From positions 1 through 21,478 of the forward strand of contig DAOUEN010000070.1 in NCBI GenBank assembly GCA_034430415.1: DNA of 21,478 nucleotides, given 5' to 3'. The notes beneath the pieces are model-generated. The model was not told the origin of the DNA, made no database searches, and saw only the letters and a program-made list of their open reading frames with translations. This document shows, one piece after another, positions 14,934 to 21,478 of the stretch (position 1 is its first letter; every line of letters begins with the position of its first letter). Origin of the DNA: JADFUZ01 sp034430415 (GTDB lineage: Bacteria > Chloroflexota > Dehalococcoidia > GIF9 > AB-539-J10). A program made the translations under genes and the position numbers.

Positions 14934-15738
14934 AAAGGGAACAGGGAAAATTAGAAAGCAATCCGTCCTGGAGACCAAACATGTATCAATGGCCTACGGC
15001 GGCCTGGTTGCGGTCAACCGAGTGAGCTTTGTCGCTCGTAAAGGGGATATTGTGGCCGTCATCGGTGCCAATGGTGCCGGGAAGACCACCTTACTCAGGC
15101 TCATTAGCGGGTTCCTCACTGCCACTGAAGGAGAGATCTGGTTCAAGCGGCAACGGATGGACGGCATGGCCCCTCATCGCATCGCCGCTCTGGGCATCAC
15201 TCAACTTTTCCAGGATGTCCAGCTATTTCTGAACATGTCTGTGGTGGACAACGTCATGGTGGGCTGCCACGTATGGGCCGGAGGCGGCTTTCTGAGTACA
15301 GGGCTGCGCCTGGCCCGCGCCAGAGCTGAAGAAAGCAGGATGATGGAGAGGGCGATGAGCCAACTGTCTCTGGTGGGCCTGGAGGAGAAGGCCTCAGCTT
15401 CACCTGCCAGCCTTTCCTGGGGAGAGCAGAAGCTCCTGGGAATGGCTCGCGCTCTGGCGGCAGGGCCAGAGCTTCTGCTCCTGGACGAGCCCTACGGAGG
15501 GTTGATGACCGGAGAAATAGAAAAGCTCAGCCTGCTGCTCCTCGATGTACAGCATCAAGGGGTGACCATCTTGATGGTGGAGCATCTAACCGATGTGGTG
15601 ATGGGGATTGCCAATCAGATCATTGTGTTGCATTATGGGGAGAAGATCGCCGAGGGCACTCCTGCTGAGATCCAGGGCAACGAACAGGTGATAGCCACTT
15701 ACCTCGGCACCGAGCCGGGGCAGGGCGCGAGCGGTTAG
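14926..15738 (+). CDS. livG: Branched-chain amino acid-type ABC transporter ATPase (LivG-like)
   Basis: A 270-residue ATPase starting at a GTG at 14926, with GGAGAG upstream and an eight-base overlap with livM. Walker A is GANGAGKT (residues 47-54), the Q-loop Gln lies in LFQDVQLF (~96), the signature is LSWGEQ (163-168), Walker B with the catalytic Glu is LLLLDEP (183-189), and the switch region reads MVEHLTDVV. LivG proteins often have Tyr rather than Gly in the signature, so Trp there is a mild variation. The protein pairs with the LivF homologue on the cytoplasmic side of the permease. Confidence 0.94.
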   Translation: MFEKGTGKIRKQSVLETKHVSMAYGGLVAVNRVSFVARKGDIVAVIGANGAGKTTLLRLISGFLTATEGEIWFKRQRMDGMAPHRIAALGITQLFQDVQLFLNMSVVDNVMVGCHVWAGGGFLSTGLRLARARAEESRMMERAMSQLSLVGLEEKASASPASLSWGEQKLLGMARALAAGPELLLLDEPYGGLMTGEIEKLSLLLLDVQHQGVTILMVEHLTDVVMGIANQIIVLHYGEKIAEGTPAEIQGNEQVIATYLGTEPGQGASG

Positions 15739-15742
15739 CAGC

Positions 15743-16447
15743 ATGGTAGAGAAGAATCACAGAATCCTGGAAATGAAGGAGGTCTACGCCAATTATGGAC
15801 TGGTGCAGGTGCTCCGAGGAGTATCGCTTTACGTCAAACAGCGCGAAATCATCGCCCTTATCGGGCCCCATGGCTCCGGCAAGAGTGCTACCCTCAGAGC
15901 GATTTGCGGACTTCTGCCTGTAGCCAGAGGCGAGATCATTTTTGGTGAGCGGCGCATACAGAGGACAGCGACGGAGGAGTTGGTGGGCCTGGGCATAGCC
16001 TATGTAGATGAGAGGAGACTCATTTTTTCCTCCATGAACGTTATGGACAACCTCCTCCTGGGGGCCTACCGCCGGCATGGCAAAGAGACGAAAGAGAAGA
16101 TGGAGAGAGATATTGAGGTCGTATTCCGGCTTTTTCCTGTCCTGGAGGAGAGAAAGAAACAGTTGGCAGGGACGCTCTCCGGCGGCGAGAAGCAGATGCT
16201 GGCAATCGGCAGGGCGTTCATGTCAAACCCGAAATTGCTCCTGCTGGACTGTCCTTCGCTCAGGCTTGCACCCATGCTGGTCGTTAAAGTAATGAGCGCA
16301 ATATCACAGCTAAGGGACGAAGGGGTTACCACCCTGCTGGTGGAGCAGAATGTGCAGGCGGTGAGCCATATCGCCGACCGGGGATATGTCATGGAAGATG
16401 GCAGGATCAGCGCGGAAGGAGATCCACGGGGGTTGTTCTGCGTGTAG
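15743..16447 (+). CDS. livF: Branched-chain amino acid-type ABC transporter ATPase (LivF-like) with a defective Walker B
   Basis: A 234-residue protein of normal length starting four bases after livG. Walker A is GPHGSGKS (residues 41-48) and the signature LSGGEKQ (145-151) is intact. Walker B reads LLLLDCPSLRLAP where the family has L-L-L-L-D-E-P-S-x-G-L-A-P: the catalytic Glu is Cys170 and the D-loop Gly is Arg174. The loop usually reading V-P-E-G-R is YVDERRL. The end LLVEQNVQAVSHIADRGYVM is typical of LivF. ATP binding is likely, but hydrolysis at its own site should be poor; the complementary site using LivG Walker B and this signature looks competent. The frame and flanks are otherwise clean. 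Confidence 0.92.
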   Translation: MVEKNHRILEMKEVYANYGLVQVLRGVSLYVKQREIIALIGPHGSGKSATLRAICGLLPVARGEIIFGERRIQRTATEELVGLGIAYVDERRLIFSSMNVMDNLLLGAYRRHGKETKEKMERDIEVVFRLFPVLEERKKQLAGTLSGGEKQMLAIGRAFMSNPKLLLLDCPSLRLAPMLVVKVMSAISQLRDEGVTTLLVEQNVQAVSHIADRGYVMEDGRISAEGDPRGLFCV

Positions 16448-16459
16448 GTGTTCGGCCCA

Positions 16460-17338
16460 ATGAGAAGACAGCAGAAGACCCGTATCCTGACCGATACGGT
16501 GTCTCAACTAACGAAAGAGGAGGTTCGCCGTTACGGGATAAAGGTTGTGCCGGCGGCCACAATCTTCTGCGACGGCAGGAGCTTCGTCGATGGAGTTGAC
16601 ATCACTCCCGCCGGGGCCTATCAGCTTCTGAGGCAGAACCCCGACCAATTCAGTACGGCGGCCATCTCTCCGGACTATTTCACCAGGGCCTTCGAGGAAC
16701 TGGGTGACGGAGTAGAGGGAATACTGTGCGTCACCATCTCTTCGAAGCTCAGCGGGATATATGGGAATGCTGTTCTTGCTGGTAAGCAGATGAGGGCGAA
16801 GGCGGGCGCTCCGAGAATCGAGGTGTTCGACTCGATGAACGCGGCCGGTGGTGAGGGGCTGATTGTCCTTGCCGCTGCCCGCGCGGCATCCAGAGGGCTG
16901 GGGCTCGACGAGGTTATCAGGGTGGCGGAAAAGGCACGGGAAAAGGCGGAGTGCCTGTTTTTCATCAACAGCCTGCGCGATGCCTACCGGTCGGGCAGAG
17001 TTCCCAAGATAGCGTCGCAGTTTGCTGACGTACTCAAGATCCGGCCGCTGTGTGATATCAGGGAGGGGAAAGTGCACCCCGTCGGCCTGACCAGGAGCCG
17101 CAGCAGGGGCGTGGAGCGGTTAATTGAAATGGCCCGGGAGCGCGCCGGGGATACGCCTGTCTATGCAATGGTAATGCATACGGCAGCCCTGGCCGAAGCG
17201 GAGAAGCTTAAGGTCCGGGTGCAGGAGGGCCTCAACTGCCGCGATGTTATTATCAGCGAATTCAGCCCGGTTATGGGGTATTCGGTTGGCCCCGGTTTTC
17301 TGGGACTGGCTACGTGCCCAGAAGTGCTAAAATGGTGA
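16460..17338 (+). CDS. Second DegV family protein (FakB-like)
   Basis: A 292-residue protein. The ATG at 16460 is chosen, though a GTG at 16448 directly after livF is also possible; neither has a strong ribosome site, which suggests coupling to livF. DegV landmarks are present: RILTDTVSQLTKE at the N-terminus, VTISSKLSGIYGNA (residues 91-104), EVFDSMNAAGGEG (121-133) and YRSGRVPKIAS (176-186) matching the usual G-G-R-I loop. The TS-x-PS ligand motif is altered to STAAISPDYF. It is only distantly similar to the first DegV in this operon, so it is not a recent duplicate and the two may bind different acyl ligands. Confidence 0.88.
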   Translation: MRRQQKTRILTDTVSQLTKEEVRRYGIKVVPAATIFCDGRSFVDGVDITPAGAYQLLRQNPDQFSTAAISPDYFTRAFEELGDGVEGILCVTISSKLSGIYGNAVLAGKQMRAKAGAPRIEVFDSMNAAGGEGLIVLAAARAASRGLGLDEVIRVAEKAREKAECLFFINSLRDAYRSGRVPKIASQFADVLKIRPLCDIREGKVHPVGLTRSRSRGVERLIEMARERAGDTPVYAMVMHTAALAEAEKLKVRVQEGLNCRDVIISEFSPVMGYSVGPGFLGLATCPEVLKW

Positions 17339-17358
17339 ATCAAGGAGGCGAGCAGGCG

Positions 17359-19278
17359 ATGAAGAATTTGCTATGGAAACCTTTCCGCATAGGGCAGATG
17401 GAGCTGAGGAACCGGATAGCGATGGCGCCCGTAACTACGCAGTACGCCAGCAAGGAGGGACGCGTCACCAAGCGGCAGAAGGACCACTATGAGGCGCGGG
17501 CTCGCGGCGGGGCAGGACTGCTCATCGTAGAGGCCACCTACATACATCCTCAAGGGCAGGCATTCGTCAACCAGCTCAATATCAGCGCGGAAGAGCTAGT
17601 TTCCGGCCTGAGCGAGCTGGTCCAGGTCATTCACCGGCATGGAGCGAAGGCGGCTATTCAGCTCCACCACGGCGGCAGGATGGCCAGATCGGACCTGACG
17701 GGGATGCCGCTTGTGGCCCCGTCCCCGCTGCCCAAGCCGAATGGCGAAGTACCCAGGGAGTTGACAGTGGATGAGATCGCGGGGTTGGTCGCCCTGTTTG
17801 CCCAGGCAGCGGGCAGGGCGAAGAGGGCCGGGTTCGATGGAGTGGAAATCCACGGAGCGCATAGCTACCTGGTGGACCAGTTCCTGTCACCTGCCACGAA
17901 CAAGCGGCAGGACGCGTATGGTGGTGATGTGCGGGGTCGGACAAGGTTCCTGGTGGAGATCATAAAGGCTATTAGAGGCGAGGTAGGGGCTGCCTATCCC
18001 GTCTGGGTGCGGATGAACGGCAAGGAATATGGAGTGGCGGGGGGAGCCACGCTGGAGGACGCGCAGCAGGTAGCGCGGATGGCCGAGGAAGCCGGCGCCG
18101 ATGCCATCCATGTGTCCGCGTATGGCCCCAAGACTCCGACCAACCTGACCTCCCCCAGATTTGTCCCGGCTATCATTGAGGACCTGGCGGAGGGAATAAA
18201 GAAGGTGGTTACCGTGCCGGTGATAGCGGTGGGCAGGATCACTCCTGAAGCGGGAGAGAGGCTGGTGACTGAGCGCAAGGCGGATATCATAGCTATTGGC
18301 AAAGCACTGCTGGCGGACCCCGAGCTGCCCAACAAGACTGCCGCTGGCAGGTTGGAGGACATCACCCCGTGTATAGTCTGCATGGGATGTCGTGACGACC
18401 TCTTCCGAGGCGGCGTGCCGGGGATAAGGTGCCAGGTAAATGCCGCCCTGGGCAGAGAGGAGGAATGCCGGATTGTCCCGGCGGCGCAGCCGAGGAGAGT
18501 GCTGGTGGTGGGGGGAGGGCCCGGGGGCATGGAAGCTGCTAGAGTGGCGGCCCTCAGGGGACACAACGTGACGCTGTGGGAGAGAGAGGCCAGACTGGGA
18601 GGCCAGTTGGTTCAGGCGGCTATTCCGCCGCACAAAGACCGAATCGAGGTCTTGACCAAATACCTCCAAACACAGTTGAAGAAGCTCGGCGTCAAAGTCG
18701 AGCTGGCCAAAGAGGCAAGGCCGTCCATGATTGAAGAATTTGAGCCTGAAGTGTTGGTCCTGGCTACAGGGGCGAGGCCTCTGGTGCCGGAGATCCCGGG
18801 CCTGCACAGGGCGCGCATGGCCCAGGCGGGAGAAGTCCTGGAGGGCAAGGTGGATGTAGGCCCCAGGGTCGCCGTGATCGGAGGGGAACTGGTGGGTTGC
18901 GAGACGGCGGAGTTCCTTGCCGACAAGGGCAAGATGGTTACCGTAATGCGGAGAGGTCAGGAAATGGCCTCGTCAGTGGGTCCCAGTCTCAGAGCTTTCT
19001 TCCTCGAGAGACTTGAGAGAAAGGGCGTCACCCTGCTCGCCGGGGTGAAATACGAGGAAGCTACTCCTGAAGGGCTTGTCATTACCACCGGAGACGGAGA
19101 GAGAAAAACGATCGCGGCCAATGCCATAGTCCTGGCCGCGGGGTCTGTCTCCGACAGGAAGCTGTACGACGAGGTCAAGGGCAAGGTGCCTGAGGTCCAC
19201 CTGGTTGGCGACTGCGTTGAGCCCCGGAAAATAGGGGATGCTATTGTTGAGGGCTATCGAGCGGGGCTGGAGATATAG
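17359..19278 (+). CDS. FMN/4Fe-4S/FAD ene-reductase of the 2,4-dienoyl-CoA reductase/TMADH family
   Basis: A 639-residue protein; ATG 17359 follows AAGGAGG. Residues 1-330 are an old-yellow-enzyme barrel: AMAPVTTQYAS, QLHHGGR (101-107) and VEIHGAHSYLVDQFLSP with His165/His168 in the active-site positions. Then comes a 4Fe-4S motif, Cys338, 341, 344 and 358, spaced as in trimethylamine dehydrogenase (C-x2-C-x2-C-x12/13-C) rather than E. coli FadH. The C-terminal part has two dinucleotide folds, VLVVGGGPGGMEAARVA (381-397) and VAVIGGELVGCETAEFLA (504-521). Relatives reduce enoyl or dienoyl acids, bile acids or enones, or act as amine dehydrogenases. It closes the operon after the second DegV, so an unsaturated imported acid is a reasonable substrate guess. 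Confidence 0.9.
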   Translation: MKNLLWKPFRIGQMELRNRIAMAPVTTQYASKEGRVTKRQKDHYEARARGGAGLLIVEATYIHPQGQAFVNQLNISAEELVSGLSELVQVIHRHGAKAAIQLHHGGRMARSDLTGMPLVAPSPLPKPNGEVPRELTVDEIAGLVALFAQAAGRAKRAGFDGVEIHGAHSYLVDQFLSPATNKRQDAYGGDVRGRTRFLVEIIKAIRGEVGAAYPVWVRMNGKEYGVAGGATLEDAQQVARMAEEAGADAIHVSAYGPKTPTNLTSPRFVPAIIEDLAEGIKKVVTVPVIAVGRITPEAGERLVTERKADIIAIGKALLADPELPNKTAAGRLEDITPCIVCMGCRDDLFRGGVPGIRCQVNAALGREEECRIVPAAQPRRVLVVGGGPGGMEAARVAALRGHNVTLWEREARLGGQLVQAAIPPHKDRIEVLTKYLQTQLKKLGVKVELAKEARPSMIEEFEPEVLVLATGARPLVPEIPGLHRARMAQAGEVLEGKVDVGPRVAVIGGELVGCETAEFLADKGKMVTVMRRGQEMASSVGPSLRAFFLERLERKGVTLLAGVKYEEATPEGLVITTGDGERKTIAANAIVLAAGSVSDRKLYDEVKGKVPEVHLVGDCVEPRKIGDAIVEGYRAGLEI

Positions 19279-19293
19279 GCTCCTGGCCCTATA
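19274..19293 (+). terminator. Short inverted repeat between convergent genes
   Basis: TATAGG (19274-19279) pairs with CCTATA (19288-19293) over eight bases. It sits across the ten bases between the convergent stop codons of the reductase and HD genes, where a two-way terminator would be expected, but the stem is short and no T-run follows. Confidence 0.3.
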
Positions 19294-19855
19294 GCCCTAT
19301 CTTGCCGGCCACTTCGCGCATCCCCATGATGGTGTCCGTGACCAGGTCTCTCAGGTCCACACCCAGCATCTCGCTGCCCCTTTCAATTACCGAGCGGTTG
19401 ACTCCGGCGGCAAAGGACTTGTCCTTCCACTTCTTCATCACCGACTTCGCCTCCATGTCCGAAACGCTCTTCGATGGTCGGACGAGCGCTGCTGCCGTGA
19501 CCAGACCGGTCAGTTCGTCAATAGCATAAAGGGTCTTCTCCACAGTGCTCTGTGGCTCGGCGTCGCTGCATATGCCCCAGCCATGAGAGACAACCGCCCG
19601 TATGTACTCCTCGGGCCACTCCCGTTCCTCCAGAATCTGTCGTGACCTGGTGCAGTGCTCCTCCGGGAAGCGTTCGTAATCCAGGTCATGCACCAGTCCG
19701 ATGATGCCCCACTTCTCCTCATCCTCGCCCAGCTTACGGGCTATGTAGCGCATTACTCCTTCGACGGAGTAGGCGTGCTTTAGGAGGCTCTCGCTGCGGT
19801 TGAATTCCTTGAAGAGCGACAGCGCTTCATCGTAGTTTGGCGTGTGTACGGCCAT
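19289..19855 (-). CDS. HD-domain protein (predicted metal-dependent phosphohydrolase)
   Basis: A 188-residue protein; ATG 19855 follows AAGGAGG. Predicted metal ligands are in place: His27 (LLKHAYSVEGVM), His56-Asp57 (GLVHDLDYERFPEEH), His67, His91 (VVSHGW) and Asp113 (AIDELTGLV). This is the HDIG-like pattern of small stand-alone HD hydrolases, which often act on nucleotides or their derivatives; the substrate is unknown. The C-terminus (VNRSVIERGSEMLGVDLRDL) is helical and conserved-looking. It is translated 24 bases after the AhpD-like gene and probably shares its transcript. Cytoplasmic. Confidence 0.9.
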   Translation of the reverse strand: MAVHTPNYDEALSLFKEFNRSESLLKHAYSVEGVMRYIARKLGEDEEKWGIIGLVHDLDYERFPEEHCTRSRQILEEREWPEEYIRAVVSHGWGICSDAEPQSTVEKTLYAIDELTGLVTAAALVRPSKSVSDMEAKSVMKKWKDKSFAAGVNRSVIERGSEMLGVDLRDLVTDTIMGMREVAGKIGL

Positions 19856-19879
19856 ATCGCGGCCTCCTTGCCCAGCAGA

Positions 19880-20233
19880 TTACTTGGCGCCGATCTCGTC
19901 GCAGGCGTCGATGAGCTCCGTCATGTAGGCTAGTGAAGGCCCGCCGCCCATGTTGACCGCGACGAAGCCCGTCTCCATGATCTCCTGCCTGCTAGCTCCT
20001 GCCTCAATGGCCTTCTTGACGTGGAAGGAGATGCAGTAGCTGCAATGGATAATAACCCCGGTGGCAACGCAGATGAGCTCCTTCGTCTTGTTGGAGAGCG
20101 CGCCGTCTTTTTTCGCTTGCTGGCTGAATTGGGTGTATGCGTCAAAGAAGACCTGGTCCGTCTGCGCTACCCGCTGCTTCATTACCTCGAGCTTATCAAC
20201 GAGGTGGTGCATGTCACTTGCTGTACTTCCCAT
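19880..20233 (-). CDS. Carboxymuconolactone decarboxylase / AhpD-like protein
   Basis: A 117-residue protein. The ATG at 20233 is preceded by TAAGGAGG; upstream in-frame codons to 20380 lack a ribosome site. The defining motif HCSYCISFHVKKAIEAGAS has the redox pair Cys64/Cys67 and His71, as in AhpD and related small alkylhydroperoxidase-like proteins. The tail (EEIMETG-like REQ region, then GGGPSLAYMTELIDA) fits the family. Likely role: thiol-based peroxide defence or a reductase partner rather than true decarboxylation. It is cotranscribed with the HD gene. Confidence 0.92.
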   Translation of the reverse strand: MGSTASDMHHLVDKLEVMKQRVAQTDQVFFDAYTQFSQQAKKDGALSNKTKELICVATGVIIHCSYCISFHVKKAIEAGASRQEIMETGFVAVNMGGGPSLAYMTELIDACDEIGAK

Positions 20234-20344
20234 TGCTGTTAACCTCCTTAATTCTCGTTGTGGACTGCTGTTCTGCCTGAGCCCGCTGAGTTCTCGCCTC
20301 CGGATTCTCTTTGTCGGCCGGGGTCGGTTGAAACGCCAGGGGAC

Positions 20345-20350
20345 ATTATA
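20345..20350 (-). promoter_or_regulatory. Possible -10 element (TATAAT) for the AhpD-like/HD pair
   Basis: Perfect TATAAT on the minus strand, about 110 bases before the AhpD-like start. The -35 region is poor. Confidence 0.35.
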
Positions 20351-20385
20351 CATGCTGGATGGCACCAGAGCCAGCCCCATCGTGT

Positions 20386-20406
20386 GATGGCGCGGCGTGA
20401 GCCATC
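20386..20406 (-). terminator. Inverted repeat downstream of the Sir2 gene
   Basis: GATGGC (20386-20391) pairs with GCCATC (20401-20406); an alternative GGCGCG/CGCGCC pairing uses the same bases. It lies 45-65 bases beyond the Sir2 stop and could end that transcript, but lacks a T-run. Confidence 0.3.
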
Positions 20407-20450
20407 GCGCCTATGGTGTTTGACCTAGCACTGATGCGGGGAAACCCCTC

Positions 20451-21230
20451 CTATTCCGCTTCGGCCTCCATCTCGCTCTTGACGGCGCTCAACAGGCGAG
20501 GGAGCAACTCGCCTGCCTTGCCGCGGAGACTGAGGTCGCAGAGTCGGCTGAGCTCGGTCTCACGGGGGTCGATCTCTATCAGCGTCCCTCCTTCCCGCTT
20601 CACCTCCAGGGGAAGGCCGGCTGCGGGGTAGATGAAAGCAGAGGTTCCCACCGACAGCATGCAGTCGCACCTGTCCGTTTCCCGCTGGCAAGTCTTCATA
20701 ACGTCGGCAGGGATCGGCTCGCCGAAGAGCACCGTGTCGGTCTTCACTATCCCGCTGCACCTGGGACAGCGTGGAGGGAGAGTCTCCAGCGATACAGCGC
20801 CCAGGTCGTAACGGGAGCCGCACTGGATGCATCGCACCTTGAGGAAATTGCCGTGAATCTCGGCTACCTTCTGGCTGCCGGCAGCGCGATGGAGGTTGTC
20901 GATATTCTGAGTGATGAGGTGTTTCAGGATTCCCAGTTCCTCGAGTTCGGCCAGAGCGTAGTGTGCGGCGTGGGGCCTGGCTGCCTCAAGCGCCTCCCGG
21001 AGTTTCCCGATATAACCGTCCTTGTTGATGAGGTGCTGCCATTCCCCCTCGGGGTCGGCGAGAAATCTCTGATAGCCGTCCATCGGTGGCTCTCCATATT
21101 CAGTCCACAGCCCGTCAGGACCGCGGAAAGGCCTGACGCCGCTCTCCACGGAGATACCCGCCCCTGTCAGGCAGACAGCGTATTTACACGCCAGCATTAG
21201 CTGTGCCGCACGGTGTATGTCTGCTTCCAT
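20451..21230 (-). CDS. Sir2-family NAD-dependent protein deacylase
   Basis: A 259-residue protein. The ATG at 21230 is preferred; an in-frame GTG at 21239 is part of the GAGGTGA ribosome site. Sirtuin motifs: LTGAGISVESGVRPFRG (residues 21-37, NAD binding), TQNIDNLH (107-114), the catalytic His126 in EIHGN, a zinc site of Cys134, Cys137, Cys155 and Cys158, and TVLFGEPIP (166-174). It removes acyl groups from lysine using NAD. An obvious SIRT5-type Tyr-x-x-Arg pair is not seen, so ordinary deacetylase activity is the simpler guess. It begins five bases after the radical SAM gene stop and is probably translated by coupling. Confidence 0.95.
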   Translation of the reverse strand: MEADIHRAAQLMLACKYAVCLTGAGISVESGVRPFRGPDGLWTEYGEPPMDGYQRFLADPEGEWQHLINKDGYIGKLREALEAARPHAAHYALAELEELGILKHLITQNIDNLHRAAGSQKVAEIHGNFLKVRCIQCGSRYDLGAVSLETLPPRCPRCSGIVKTDTVLFGEPIPADVMKTCQRETDRCDCMLSVGTSAFIYPAAGLPLEVKREGGTLIEIDPRETELSRLCDLSLRGKAGELLPRLLSAVKSEMEAEAE

Positions 21231-21235
21231 TGTAC

Positions 21236-21478
21236 TCACCTCATTCTGTGAAGCTGGTCCCTGTCAAGCCGATGCAGCCCCGCCTGATGGGCCAGGTGTA
21301 TGGCCTGCTGGAATTCCGCGGTGGAGATAGGTCGGGCCAGGGAGGGGAAGTCAGATGCCTTGTAGCAGGGGCGGTACTGAGCCATGATGTTCACATAGGT
21401 ATCGGGGGAGATTTCCTGGCTGATGAATCTGACGATGGCCTCGGTTCCCGCCAGACCAGCGGGCAAGACCAGGTGGCG
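21236..21478 (-). CDS. Radical SAM protein, C-terminal part (PflA-like, COG1313 type), cut off by the window
   Basis: Only the last ~80 residues lie in the window; the frame continues past the right edge. The stretch AGLAGTEAIVRFISQEISPD, then TYVNIMAQYRPCYKA, followed by RPISTAEFQQAIHLAHQAGL and a short tail, is typical of the C-terminus of putative pyruvate formate-lyase activating-type radical SAM proteins. The CxxxCxxC cluster motif would be upstream of the window and cannot be checked. It ends with TGA overlapping the ribosome site of the sirtuin gene. Confidence 0.8.
   Translation of the reverse strand, partial: RHLVLPAGLAGTEAIVRFISQEISPDTYVNIMAQYRPCYKASDFPSLARPISTAEFQQAIHLAHQAGLHRLDRDQLHRMR

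Noticed and set aside
15412..15430. LSWGEQ in LivG as a defective ABC signature
   Set aside because: LivG proteins normally have a non-Gly residue, often Tyr, at this position, so Trp is not clear evidence of loss of function.
17887..18807. Long 306-codon minus-strand frame
   Set aside because: Antisense to the ene-reductase; residue content is typical of reverse-frame shadow (His/Arg/Pro rich).

Overview
The window is bacterial DNA of moderately high GC with classical Shine-Dalgarno sites. A perfect TTGACA/TATAAT promoter, a lipoprotein-type solute-binding protein, a FadH/TMADH-like flavin/Fe-S reductase, an AmmeMemoRadiSam/PflX-type radical SAM tail and small CxxC AhpD-like proteins together suggest an anaerobic bacterium. 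Chloroflexota, perhaps Dehalococcoidia, is my best guess from gene content, but nothing here proves the taxon.

Layout. 1-2.9 kb: the tail of a DUF4870-like membrane protein, a LUD-domain protein on the minus strand, a four-helix membrane protein, and a frame-broken TM2-like gene. 2.9-4.9 kb: a lower-GC HEAT-repeat protein and a stand-alone PD-(D/E)XK-like nuclease. 5.2-7.1 kb (minus): an apolipoprotein N-acyltransferase-like gene and an overlapping membrane-anchored TrkA_C protein, each broken by an apparent one-base deletion. 7.4-9.2 kb: a coiled-coil protein built from 120-bp tandem repeats, then a complete 1.4-kb insertion sequence with 23-bp terminal inverted repeats, a zinc-ribbon DDE transposase and a small overlapping coiled-coil ORF. 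9.5-10.6 kb: an SRPBCC protein and an 81-residue orphan, separated by apparently decayed sequence.

10.7-19.3 kb is the most coherent part. A near-ideal sigma-70 promoter precedes eight tightly packed plus-strand genes: degV, livK, livH, livM, livG, livF, degV, and a 639-residue FMN/4Fe-4S/FAD ene-reductase. The gene set reads as uptake of an organic acid by a Liv-type ABC transporter, carriage of acyl groups by two DegV/FakB-type proteins, and reduction of an unsaturated substrate; the substrate is not visible from sequence. The LivF subunit has Cys in place of the catalytic Walker B Glu. 19.3-21.5 kb (minus, convergent): an HD-domain protein, a carboxymuconolactone-decarboxylase-like protein, a Sir2 deacylase, and the C-terminus of a radical SAM enzyme.

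Main points for a second look: the degV-liv-degV-reductase operon with its defective LivF site; the insertion sequence with its extra ORF and a possible third, decayed end copy that would enclose the repeat gene; and a run of homopolymer-associated frameshifts between 2.6 and 6.9 kb that is either sequencing error or local gene decay. I saw no tRNA, rRNA or CRISPR array.
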